From Paracoccus homiensis (GTDB taxonomy: Bacteria; Pseudomonadota; Alphaproteobacteria; Rhodobacterales; Rhodobacteraceae), in assembly GCF_900111675.1 (NCBI RefSeq), contig NZ_FOHO01000001.1, positions 124,001-188,000 on the forward strand: a stretch of DNA of 64,000 nt, written 5' to 3'. Within the stretch, counting starts at the first letter, position 1. Every line of letters starts with the position of its first letter. Below the pieces are notes generated by a model that saw only the letters and a list, made by a program, of their open reading frames with translations, made no database searches and was not told the DNA's origin. Positions 54,174 to 62,404 of the stretch are shown here, piece after piece. Both the position numbers and the translations under genes were made by a program.

Positions 54174-56303
54174 CTAGTCGCGCGGCTTTCCGGCATCGGC
54201 GCTGCGCACCTCGTTGGCGGCCTCGTCATCATCGTCGGACAACCCCTCGTCGGGGTCGCGCTGAGGGGCGGGGCGGCCGTCATCGGACAGATCGCCCTCG
54301 GTCTCGATCAGATCCCCGTCTTTCAGATCCCCGTCTTTCGCCTGATCGCGCAGCCTGTCAGCGCCCGCCGCACTGTCGCCGCCGGGCACGCTGCCACTGC
54401 CCTGCCCGCGCTTGACGGCCTCGGCCTCTTCGCGGGCGACCTCACGGGCGCTTTCGCCGGGTTTTGCCTGCGCTTCATGTTCGCGTTCGATCTGCTGGGC
54501 AATGTCGGGCGGCAGCAGCGACACGATGCGGGTATCGGGGCGGTCGACCAGATCGTCTTCCAGGCTGCCGATGAACCACAGCTTTTCATTCTGCACCTGC
54601 GCCAGAGGCACCGCGCCTTCCCGCGCGGCCTGCCAGTCGGCAAGGCGATATTCCTCGGTCAGGCGCGTCGTGCGGAAAATCCAGCCATCGGCCAGCAGGT
54701 CCAGATATTGCGCCAATGTGCGATTTCCGTCGATGGTCTGCCCCCCCAATTGCGTGGGCAGGGCGTGGCGGGCGCGATCTTCCTTGTGGCGGGCCAGTTG
54801 CCAGATATTCTCGCGTCCGAATTCGGGGGCCAGATCGGTCGCGACCAGCGTGTTGTAGGCATCATTGTCCGAAGCCGCCAGAATCCCCGAATAGGCGATG
54901 AATTCGACGTTATGTTCGGCCGCCTCGCCCAGAATGTCGCCATAGAAGGTGTGCACAGCCTCGCTGCGGGCGGTACGCAGATGGTCGCGGTTGGTGTCGG
55001 TGATCAGCACGTTCACGCCCGCCTTGTCCAGCGCCTTGGCCAGCCCGGTCGCAAACAGCGAGCCGCCCACGATCAGCAGCCCCGGCTTTTCCCCCGAAGT
55101 CAGGCCCAGCCGCCGCGCGAAGGGCGCCAGCGTGAAACCGTGCAGCACCACCGTCACCAGCACCAGCACGAAGGCCAAGGGCGCGATCAGCGCCCCATCC
55201 TCGATCCCTTCGCCGACCAGACGCTCGGCGAAGATGCCCGATACCGCGACCAGAACCACGCCGCGTGGTCCGGTAAAGGCGATCAGCAGGCGCTCCTTCA
55301 TCGGCAGATTGGTTCCGATCAGCGATGCCAGCACCGTGACCGGACGCGCGACCAGAACGACCAGCGCGATGAACAGACCCGCCCGCCACCAGTCCAGTTG
55401 GGCCAGGGTTTCGAACCTGATGCCCGCGGCCAGCAGGATGAACACGCCCGAGACCAGAAGGATCGTCGCATGTTCCTTGAACCGGTGCAGTTCGTGATAG
55501 CTGGGCAGATCGGCATTGGCGATCACCAGCCCCATCACCGTCACCGCCAGCAGACCGCTTTCATGCAGCAAACTGTCCGAGCCTGCAAAGACCCCCAGCA
55601 CGGCCACGAACAACAGCGGCACCTTCATGTATTCAGGCACCCAGCCACGGCGGAAGGACTGCACCACCAGATAGCCGACCACCGCACCGATGACGGTGGC
55701 AAAGCCGATGCCCAGCATCAATTGCCCCAAGGCCTCGCCCCAGGTGACGCCGGTATTGCGCACAAGCACGATTTCCAGCGCGATCACCGCGACCAGCGCG
55801 CCGATCGGGTCGTTAACGATGCCTTCCCATTGCAAGACCTGCGCGGGCCGTGATGTCAGTTTGGCCTGACGCAGAAGCGGCGCGATCACGGTCGGTCCCG
55901 TGACGATCATGATGCCGCCGAACACGATGGCCGATTCCCAGCCAAGCCCCGCCCCGAAGGCCAGCGCAAGCGAGGACATCACCCATCCAAGCGGCGCACC
56001 GATATAGACCAGCCGACGCACCGCCGGGCGCGCATCGGCCAGCTTGCGCAGGCTCAGCGTCAGCCCCCCCTCGAACAGGATGACCGCGACGGCCAGGGAA
56101 ATCATCGGCGGGATGATGTCGCCGATATCGCGCGACGGCACGAAGATCCCCGTCACCGGGCCCAGCAACAGACCCGCCAGCAACATCAACACGATGGCGG
56201 GCAACCTGAACCGCCAGGCCAGCCATTGCGCCCCGACCCCGGCGATACCCACCACGGCGAAAGCCTGCATCGGGCTAAGCCCGCCGGTCAGTTCGGTTGC
56301 CAT
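54174..56303 (-). CDS. Cation:proton antiporter (CPA1 type) with C-terminal TrkA-N-like domain
   Basis: This 709-residue inner-membrane protein has about 12-13 helices in the first 395 residues, with the CPA1 segments FEGGLTLSLRKL near 77-88, WEGIVNDPIGAL near 157-168 containing the ion-binding Asn-Asp, and FTGPRGVVLVAVSGIFAERL. A Rossmann-type regulatory domain follows (LLIVGGSLFATGLAKAL near 409-425, then VLITDTNRDHL), and the last 110 residues are acidic and low-complexity, including two 15-base DNA repeats. It exchanges Na+ or K+ for protons; the ion is not certain. Confidence 0.87.
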   Translation of the reverse strand: MATELTGGLSPMQAFAVVGIAGVGAQWLAWRFRLPAIVLMLLAGLLLGPVTGIFVPSRDIGDIIPPMISLAVAVILFEGGLTLSLRKLADARPAVRRLVYIGAPLGWVMSSLALAFGAGLGWESAIVFGGIMIVTGPTVIAPLLRQAKLTSRPAQVLQWEGIVNDPIGALVAVIALEIVLVRNTGVTWGEALGQLMLGIGFATVIGAVVGYLVVQSFRRGWVPEYMKVPLLFVAVLGVFAGSDSLLHESGLLAVTVMGLVIANADLPSYHELHRFKEHATILLVSGVFILLAAGIRFETLAQLDWWRAGLFIALVVLVARPVTVLASLIGTNLPMKERLLIAFTGPRGVVLVAVSGIFAERLVGEGIEDGALIAPLAFVLVLVTVVLHGFTLAPFARRLGLTSGEKPGLLIVGGSLFATGLAKALDKAGVNVLITDTNRDHLRTARSEAVHTFYGDILGEAAEHNVEFIAYSGILAASDNDAYNTLVATDLAPEFGRENIWQLARHKEDRARHALPTQLGGQTIDGNRTLAQYLDLLADGWIFRTTRLTEEYRLADWQAAREGAVPLAQVQNEKLWFIGSLEDDLVDRPDTRIVSLLPPDIAQQIEREHEAQAKPGESAREVAREEAEAVKRGQGSGSVPGGDSAAGADRLRDQAKDGDLKDGDLIETEGDLSDDGRPAPQRDPDEGLSDDDDEAANEVRSADAGKPRD

Positions 56304-56394
56304 CTTGTCCCTGTGCGCTGTGTTCGTTCAGAACCTTCATACAGCCATAAAGTTTCCAAAACATGCCATTTCGTTGGGGTCGGGACGGGAAACA

Positions 56395-56423
56395 TTGACC
56401 TCCTGCACGCTTTGGTCTAGGCG
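56395..56423 (+). promoter_or_regulatory. Candidate promoter of the DEAD-box helicase gene
   Basis: TTGACC (56395-56400), 17 bases, TAGGCG (56418-56423). It leaves a leader of about 130 bases. The rest of the 258-base gap shows no gene. Confidence 0.35.
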
Positions 56424-56561
56424 AATGCTGGCCTGCATCCGGCGGGCCGACCGAAGGGGCGTGCGGAATTGCGTCCCATGAAATGCCGCAGGCACCATAC
56501 GGGCGCGCGCGGCACGGAACGCGAACGCGCACAGACGTGGCGCAAGCCTGGAAAGCCCTGA

Positions 56562-58733
56562 ATGACGAAATTCTCTGATCTGAAGCTGGACCCCAAAGTT
56601 CTGAAGGCCATCGGCGAGGCCGGCTATGAAAACCCGACGCCGATTCAGGCCGGTGCCATTCCGCCCGCCCTGGAAGGCCGCGACGTTCTGGGGATCGCGC
56701 AGACCGGGACCGGCAAGACCGCCAGCTTTACCCTGCCGATGATCACCCTTCTGGGCCGTGGCCGGGCACGGGCGCGGATGCCGCGCAGCCTTGTGCTGTG
56801 CCCCACCCGCGAACTGGCCGCGCAGGTTGCCGAAAATTTCGACATCTATGCCAAGCACACGAAACTGACCAAGGCGCTGCTGATCGGCGGCGTCAGCTTT
56901 GCCGAACAGGACAAGCTGATCGACCGTGGCGTCGACGTCCTGATCGCGACGCCGGGCCGCCTGCTGGACCATTTCGAACGCGGCAAGCTGATCCTGACCG
57001 ATGTGAAGGTGATGGTCGTGGACGAGGCCGACCGGATGCTGGACATGGGCTTCATCCCCGATATCGAGCGCATCTTCCAGCTGACGCCCTTTACCCGTCA
57101 GACCCTGTTCTTCAGCGCCACGATGGCCCCCGAGATCGAGCGCATCACCAATACCTTCCTGCACGCCCCCGAACGGATCGAGGTCGCACGTCAGGCCACG
57201 ACCAGCGAAACCATCACCCAGCGACTGGTCGAACTGACCCCGACCCGCCGCGATCAAAGCGCCAAGCAGAAACGCGAATTGCTGCGCGCGCTGATTGATG
57301 CCGAAGGCGATGAACTGAAAAACGCCATCATCTTCTGCAATCGCAAGACCGATGTCGATATCGTCGCGAAATCGCTGCAAAAGCATGGCTATGACGCCGC
57401 GCCCATTCATGGCGATCTGGACCAAAGCCACCGCACCCGCACGCTGGAAAGCTTTCGCGACGGCAAGCTGAAACTGCTGATCGCCTCGGACGTGGCGGCG
57501 CGTGGTCTGGACATTCCGGCCGTCAGCCACGTTTTCAACTTCGATCTGCCCAGCCATGCCGAGGATTACGTCCACCGCGTCGGCCGGACCGGTCGGGCGG
57601 GCCGCAAGGGCACCGCTGTCAGCATCTCGACCCCGCATGACGAAAAGCTGCTGGCCGCAATCGAGGGGCTGGTGAAACAGACCCTGCCGCGCGGCGATGT
57701 TCCGGAAGGCTTTTCCCTGTCGGATGCGGCCCAGTCGGCGCCGCGACCCCGTGACGACCGCAAGGGCGGCCGCAACAGCAACCGGCGGCGTGGTGGTCGC
57801 CGCGACGACGATCAGGCGCAGGACGACAAGCCCGTGAACAAAGCCGAGACCCCGCGTCAGGACGAAGGCGAAAGCCCCCGCAACACCGATCGCAACCGCG
57901 AGGATCGCAACGGCAATCGCGGTGAGAACCGTCGCGACGACCGCAATGACAGCCGCAATGACAACCGTCGCGATGATCGCCGTGACGACCGCCGCGATGA
58001 TCGTCGCCGGGGCCGGGGCCGCGAAGATCGCGGACCAGCGGTGATGGGCATGGGCGACCATGTCCCGCAATTCATGCTGGTTCCGCTGCGCACGACCGCG
58101 CTGGATGGCGATGCGGACTCTGCGGATGCCGATGTGACCGAAAACGCCGCCCCCGAAGTTCAGGCCGAAGAGCCGAAACCGACCAAGCCCAAGCGCAGCC
58201 GCTCGCGTCGCAAGCCGAAATCCGACGAGGCAAAGCCCGAAATCAGCACCGCCGAGACGGTCGAAACCCCGGCAGCCGACGCCCCGGACCAGGCACCTGC
58301 CGCCCTCGCAGCGGACAGCGTGACCGAGGCCCCGGCTGAACAGGCCGCCGCAACCCCGGCAGAACCTGCAGCCGAAACCGCGGCAGAACCCGCGCCGGCC
58401 AAACCCAAACGCACCCGCCGCAAGAAGGTCGAGGAAACCGCCACGACCGAGGCCGACGGCACGACCGAGGAAAAGCCCAAGGCCCGCAAACCGCGTGCCC
58501 GCAAGCCCAAGGCCGAAGACGCCCCCGCCCCGGCAGAGGCTGAAGCGACGACGACGGAAGAAGCGCCCAAGCCTAAGCGGACCCGCCGCAAGAAGGCCGA
58601 AGAGCCCGCCGCCGAAGCCGGCGACGACGCTCCAAAGCCCAAGCGCACGCGCCGTAAGAAGACCGATACGCCGGACGCGGCGGCGCAGGACGCCGCCCCC
58701 AGCGCCGAAGAGCCGTCGAACTCGGACGCATAA
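56562..58733 (+). CDS. DEAD-box RNA helicase (RhlE-like) with long basic C-terminal tail
   Basis: This 723-residue protein begins with a complete DEAD-box core: Q motif (NPTPIQAGAIP near 24-34), motif I AQTGTGKT at 46-53, PTREL at 81-85, DEAD at 154-157, SAT at 185-187 and HRVGRTGRAGR near 335-345. Residues from about 390 are not conserved helicase sequence. First comes an Arg/Asp/Asn-rich stretch (RRDDRRDDRRDDRRRGRGR), then an Ala/Pro/Glu/Lys-rich segment with repeated basic blocks (PKRTRRKK at 615-622, 671-678 and 693-700, a variant at 543). The core would remodel structured RNA or ribosome precursors; the tail probably binds nucleic acid. lnt follows after 9 bases. Confidence 0.92.
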   Translation: MTKFSDLKLDPKVLKAIGEAGYENPTPIQAGAIPPALEGRDVLGIAQTGTGKTASFTLPMITLLGRGRARARMPRSLVLCPTRELAAQVAENFDIYAKHTKLTKALLIGGVSFAEQDKLIDRGVDVLIATPGRLLDHFERGKLILTDVKVMVVDEADRMLDMGFIPDIERIFQLTPFTRQTLFFSATMAPEIERITNTFLHAPERIEVARQATTSETITQRLVELTPTRRDQSAKQKRELLRALIDAEGDELKNAIIFCNRKTDVDIVAKSLQKHGYDAAPIHGDLDQSHRTRTLESFRDGKLKLLIASDVAARGLDIPAVSHVFNFDLPSHAEDYVHRVGRTGRAGRKGTAVSISTPHDEKLLAAIEGLVKQTLPRGDVPEGFSLSDAAQSAPRPRDDRKGGRNSNRRRGGRRDDDQAQDDKPVNKAETPRQDEGESPRNTDRNREDRNGNRGENRRDDRNDSRNDNRRDDRRDDRRDDRRRGRGREDRGPAVMGMGDHVPQFMLVPLRTTALDGDADSADADVTENAAPEVQAEEPKPTKPKRSRSRRKPKSDEAKPEISTAETVETPAADAPDQAPAALAADSVTEAPAEQAAATPAEPAAETAAEPAPAKPKRTRRKKVEETATTEADGTTEEKPKARKPRARKPKAEDAPAPAEAEATTTEEAPKPKRTRRKKAEEPAAEAGDDAPKPKRTRRKKTDTPDAAAQDAAPSAEEPSNSDA

Positions 58734-58742
58734 GGGCCCGGC

Positions 58743-60308
58743 ATGTCCGCCCGACGCCGCAGCCTGACCTTTCCGCCGCGTCTGTTGCGGTCGCACAGGC
58801 CCGCGTTGCGGCATCTTCTGTCTGACCTTGCCCTTGGCGCCATTGCGGCGCTGGGGCTTGCGCCTTTCGGCATCTGGGCCCTGACTCCGATCGCGCTTTC
58901 CGTCCTGATCTGGCGCATGGCCCGCGCCCCGTTTGCGGGCACGGCTTTCTGGCATGGTCTGGCGGGCGGCATGGGCTGGTTTGCGCTGGCGATGCTGTGG
59001 ATCGTTGAGCCGTTTCTGGTCGAGCCTGAAATCTACGGCTGGATGGCGCCCTTTGCGCTGATCCTGATGGCGCTTGGCGGGGCGATGTTCTGGGCCGTCC
59101 CCAGCTGGATCGCGGCGCGGCTGGTGCTCGACTGGCGGGCGCGGTCACTGGCCCTGACCGCGGGGCTGATCCTGTCTGACTGGCTGCGCGGCTGGATCTT
59201 TACCGGCCTTCCCTGGGCCTTGACCGGCCATGTCTGGACCGACACGCCCGTGGCGCAACTGGCGGCCTATTCCGGCGCCATCGGCCTGAGCGCGCTGACC
59301 CTGATCATGGCGCTGCTGCCGGTGCTGATCTGGCGACCCGTGGCGCAGCCGGTCCTGCGTTTCCTACCCGGCGCGGTTCTGTCGATCCTGCTGCTGGCGG
59401 GGTCATGGGCGACGGGCCTGGCCCGTCTGGCCGCGCCCTTGCCCCCGGATACGGCGACGCGGCTGCGCATCGTGCAGCCCAATGCCGCCCAGCACCTGAA
59501 ATGGGACATCGCCTGGTCCGAGGAATTCTTTCGCCGGCTGATGCAGTTGTCTTCGGAACCGGGCGCGCGGGATCTGGTGATCTGGCCGGAAACGGCGGTG
59601 AATTTTCTGCTGAACGATGCGGGCGAGGTCTTGCCCGCAATGTCGCAGGCGGCGGATGCGCCGCTGGCGCTTGGCATCCAGCGCCGCGAAGGCAGCCGAT
59701 ATTACAACAGCCTCGCCATGATCCAACCGGGCGGCGCGGTCGGCCAGGTCTATGACAAGTTCCACCTGGTGCCTTTTGGCGAATATGTGCCCTGGGGCGA
59801 CGCCCTGTCGCAAATCGGGATCGGCGCCTTTGCCGCGCAGCAGGGTCACGGATATTCCGCCGGTCCGGGGCCGATGATCCTTGACCAGCCCGGCATTCCC
59901 GCCTTTCAGCCCCTGATCTGTTACGAGGCCGTCTTTCCACAGCATCTGCGTGGCCTGGAACGCCGCCCCGAATGGCTGCTGCAGGCAACGAATGATGCCT
60001 GGTTCGGCAAGATTTCCGGACCTTATCAACATCTTGCACAGGCAAGACTGCGTGCGATCGAAACCGGACTACCGCTGATCCGCGCGGCCAATACCGGGGT
60101 CAGCGCGGTGATCGACGCGCATGGCCAGATCCGGGCTTCGCTGCCCTTGGGGGTTCAGGGCAAGATCGATGCCGCCCTGCCAGGCGCGCTGCCGGAAACA
60201 CCGTGGCTGCGGATCGGGCCCGCGCCTGTGGTCGGGGCGGCGCTGATGGTGCTGTTTCTTGCCGGGATCTGGTCGCGCCGTCATCGGCGGCACGACCGTC
60301 TGACCTGA
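58743..60308 (+). CDS. lnt: Apolipoprotein N-acyltransferase
   Basis: This 521-residue inner-membrane enzyme adds the third acyl chain to lipoproteins. The N-terminal half has about six to eight helices and the periplasmic nitrilase-like domain carries the catalytic triad: Glu283 (WPETAVNF), Lys339 (VYDKFHLVPFGEYVP) and Cys393 (LICYEAVFP). TNDAWFG is also typical. The length is normal. It lies 9 bases after the helicase gene and ends 11 bases from a convergent J-domain gene. BamE in this window is one likely substrate class. Confidence 0.97.
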   Translation: MSARRRSLTFPPRLLRSHRPALRHLLSDLALGAIAALGLAPFGIWALTPIALSVLIWRMARAPFAGTAFWHGLAGGMGWFALAMLWIVEPFLVEPEIYGWMAPFALILMALGGAMFWAVPSWIAARLVLDWRARSLALTAGLILSDWLRGWIFTGLPWALTGHVWTDTPVAQLAAYSGAIGLSALTLIMALLPVLIWRPVAQPVLRFLPGAVLSILLLAGSWATGLARLAAPLPPDTATRLRIVQPNAAQHLKWDIAWSEEFFRRLMQLSSEPGARDLVIWPETAVNFLLNDAGEVLPAMSQAADAPLALGIQRREGSRYYNSLAMIQPGGAVGQVYDKFHLVPFGEYVPWGDALSQIGIGAFAAQQGHGYSAGPGPMILDQPGIPAFQPLICYEAVFPQHLRGLERRPEWLLQATNDAWFGKISGPYQHLAQARLRAIETGLPLIRAANTGVSAVIDAHGQIRASLPLGVQGKIDAALPGALPETPWLRIGPAPVVGAALMVLFLAGIWSRRHRRHDRLT

Positions 60309-60319
60309 TAGCCGCCGTA

Positions 60320-60946
60320 TCAGTCGCGGAAAAAGCGGCTGTCCTTGATCTGATCCCAGGCCCAGACGACCTCGGACAGGCGTTCTTCGTCGGAACGGTC
60401 GCCGCCGTTCATGTCGGGATGCAGATCCTTGACCAGCGACTTGTACTGTTTGCGGATCTCGGTCCGGGTCCAGCCATCCTTGGCCTCAAGGATTTCCAGG
60501 GCCTTGCGTTCGGTCGGGGGCAGCTTGCGCGCGACCTTGGCCCGCGCCTCGGGCGAGGTGCCGTTCGCACCCAGGATTTCATGCGGATCACTGACACCGT
60601 GACGCGCCCATTTCTGGTCCTCGGTCGATTTGCCGAAGGGCTTGGTGGGCCGTTCCCAGACCGTCGCATTGTCGATGAATTGCTGAAATTCTTCTTCGGA
60701 CTGGCCTTGGAAATAGTTCCAGTTCGCGTTGTATTCGCGAACATGTTCTTTGCAGAACCAGAAATAATCATCCAGATTGCGCGGATTCTTGGGCGCGCGG
60801 TATTGCCCCGGCTCGTTGCATCCTTCTTTCTCGCACATGCGTGTCGAGGTCTCGAAGGCGCCGGACATACCGCGACGGCCTTTTGAACGCCGCTTCTTGT
60901 CCTTGGCGGCGGAAATGTCGAATCCGAACGGGTCGTTCCTGCTCAT
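60320..60946 (-). CDS. J-domain (DnaJ-like) protein with N-terminal Cys motif
   Basis: This 208-residue protein has its J-domain at the C terminus: RTEIRKQYKSLVKDLHPD with HPD at 176-178, and the helix SEVVWAWDQIKDSRFF. The first half is very basic and includes Cys38 and Cys43 (MCEKEGCNEPGQYRAP) and Cys65 (YFWFCKEHVREYN), a pattern like a small zinc site. J-domains stimulate DnaK ATPase; the partner substrate is unknown. This compact arrangement is common in Rhodobacterales. It is divergent from bolA with a 75-base gap. Confidence 0.88.
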   Translation of the reverse strand: MSRNDPFGFDISAAKDKKRRSKGRRGMSGAFETSTRMCEKEGCNEPGQYRAPKNPRNLDDYFWFCKEHVREYNANWNYFQGQSEEEFQQFIDNATVWERPTKPFGKSTEDQKWARHGVSDPHEILGANGTSPEARAKVARKLPPTERKALEILEAKDGWTRTEIRKQYKSLVKDLHPDMNGGDRSDEERLSEVVWAWDQIKDSRFFRD

Positions 60947-61021
60947 TTTGGGGCACCTTTGCGACTCGGAGGCGGCAGTTTAGGCTTTTTCACGCGACAT
61001 GGAAGGTCTTGACGAAAGGAT

Positions 61022-61279
61022 ATGCGAATGATCGCGGATGAGATGCGCCGGAAACTGGCCGAATTGCAGCCCTCGGCGCTTGAGGTGATCGACGAAAGCG
61101 AAGGCCATCGCGGGCATGCCGGCTGGCGCGAAGGGGGCGAGACCCATTTTCGCGTTCGCATGACCAGCCCCGCCTTCGCCGGGCTTGGCCGGGTGCAGCG
61201 GCATCGGCTGGTTCATCAGACCCTGGGCGATATCGTGCCGCGCATCCACGCGCTTGCGCTGGAACTGTCGGAAAACTGA
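61022..61279 (+). CDS. bolA: BolA-family protein
   Basis: This 85-residue protein has the BolA fold, with HFRVRMTSPAFAGLGRVQRHRLVHQTL (parts, near 42-68) including the conserved His and the RVxRHR segment. BolA proteins bind monothiol glutaredoxin with an iron-sulfur cluster and affect iron and stress responses. The start has GAAAGGAT directly upstream. A grx gene is not in the window. It is divergent from the J-domain gene, a pairing I recognise in Rhodobacterales. Confidence 0.93.
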   Translation: MRMIADEMRRKLAELQPSALEVIDESEGHRGHAGWREGGETHFRVRMTSPAFAGLGRVQRHRLVHQTLGDIVPRIHALALELSEN

Positions 61280-61298
61280 GTTGTTAGCGCCGACAGGC

Positions 61299-61327
61299 TT
61301 GCCCGCCCCACAGGCGCCGCGTAGTAG
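61299..61327 (+). promoter_or_regulatory. Candidate promoter of glpX
   Basis: TTGCCC (61299-61304), 17 bases, TAGTAG (61322-61327), in the 81-base bolA-glpX gap. Confidence 0.35.
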
Positions 61328-61360
61328 TCCGGCGGGTTTCGTACGAATGGAGGAAGGCGG

Positions 61361-62326
61361 ATGACCGCGCCGAAGGATTTCAACGACCGCATGCTGTCTC
61401 TGGGTCTGGCCCGTGTCAGCGAGGCTGCGGCCCATGCCTCGGCCCGCCTGATCGGGCGCGGCGACGAGAAGGCCGCCGATCAGGCCGCCGTCAACGCCAT
61501 GCGCGATCAGCTGAACATGCTGGACATCAAGGGCGTCGTCGTCATCGGCGAGGGCGAGCGCGACGAAGCGCCGATGCTGTTCATTGGCGAAGAGGTCGGC
61601 ACCGGCGAAGGCCCCGAGGTGGATATCGCGCTGGATCCGCTGGAAGGCACCACGCTGACCGCCAAGGACATGCCGAACGCGCTGACCGTGATCGCCATGG
61701 CCCCGCGCGGCACACTGCTGCACGCACCCGACGTCTATATGGACAAGCTGGCCATCGGGCCGGGCTATCCGGTGGATGTCGTCAGCCTGGACATGAGCCC
61801 GGCCGAACGCGTGCGCGCGCTGGCTGCCGCGCGCGGCTGCAAGGAAAGCGACATCACCGTCTGCATCCTGGAGCGTCCGCGCCACGAGGACATGATCGCC
61901 GAGGTTCGCGAAACCGGCGCCGCGATCCGCCTGATCACCGATGGCGATGTTGCCGGCGTGATCCACTGTGCCGAGGCCGAGATGACCGGCATCGACATGT
62001 ATATGGGGTCCGGCGGCGCCCCCGAGGGCGTTCTGGCGGCAGCCGCGCTGAAATGCATGGGTGGCCAGATGTGGGGTCGCCTGCTGTTCCGCAACGACGA
62101 CGAAAAGGGCCGCGCGAGGAAGGCCGGGATCACCGATCTGGACCGGATCTATGCGCGTGACGAACTGGTCACCGCGGATGTCATCTTTGCCGCGACCGGC
62201 GTGACCAACGGCTCGATCGTGGCGGGCGTCAAGCGCGAGCCGGGCTATCTGCAGACCGAGACGATCCTGATGCGGTCAAAAACCGGATCGGTCCGTCGCA
62301 TGATCTATCGTAACCCGGTGAAGTAA
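61361..62326 (+). CDS. glpX: Fructose-1,6-bisphosphatase, class II
   Basis: This 321-residue metal-dependent enzyme makes fructose 6-phosphate in gluconeogenesis and related cycles. GlpX hallmarks are VVIGEGERDEAPMLFIGE near 61-78, the metal/substrate site DPLEGTTLTAKDMPNA near 92-107, and GSGGAPEGVLAAAALKCMGGQMWGRL near 217-242 (parts). GGAGGAAGG precedes the ATG. Many GlpX proteins also accept sedoheptulose bisphosphate. It is followed by a repeat element and recJ. Confidence 0.97.
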   Translation: MTAPKDFNDRMLSLGLARVSEAAAHASARLIGRGDEKAADQAAVNAMRDQLNMLDIKGVVVIGEGERDEAPMLFIGEEVGTGEGPEVDIALDPLEGTTLTAKDMPNALTVIAMAPRGTLLHAPDVYMDKLAIGPGYPVDVVSLDMSPAERVRALAAARGCKESDITVCILERPRHEDMIAEVRETGAAIRLITDGDVAGVIHCAEAEMTGIDMYMGSGGAPEGVLAAAALKCMGGQMWGRLLFRNDDEKGRARKAGITDLDRIYARDELVTADVIFAATGVTNGSIVAGVKREPGYLQTETILMRSKTGSVRRMIYRNPVK

Positions 62327-62338
62327 CCGCGGAGCATC

Positions 62339-62383
62339 GGGGGCTTTGCCCCCGTCCCGTTCCGGGACTCCCCCAGGGTATTT
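62339..62383 (+). repeat. Two-hairpin intergenic repeat, copy 3
   Basis: GGGGGC-TTT-GCCCCC, then GTCCCG-TTC-CGGGAC, then TCCCCCAGGGTATTT. It lies between glpX and recJ, 21 bases before the recJ GTG, and is followed by CAAAGAAGAAGAGA, which supplies recJ's ribosome-binding site. The stem sequences differ from copies 1 and 2 but pairing is kept. Confidence 0.83.
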
Positions 62384-62404
62384 CGACAAAGAAGAAGAGA
62401 TCGC

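Noticed and set aside
54311..54340. CRISPR-like or minisatellite array
   Set aside because: Only two 15-base units inside a coding sequence, with no spacers and no cas genes anywhere in the window.
56337..58955. 872-codon minus-strand open frame opposite the DEAD-box helicase
   Set aside because: It mirrors the helicase gene. Its low-complexity Gly/Arg/Ala content comes from reading the repetitive tail backwards.
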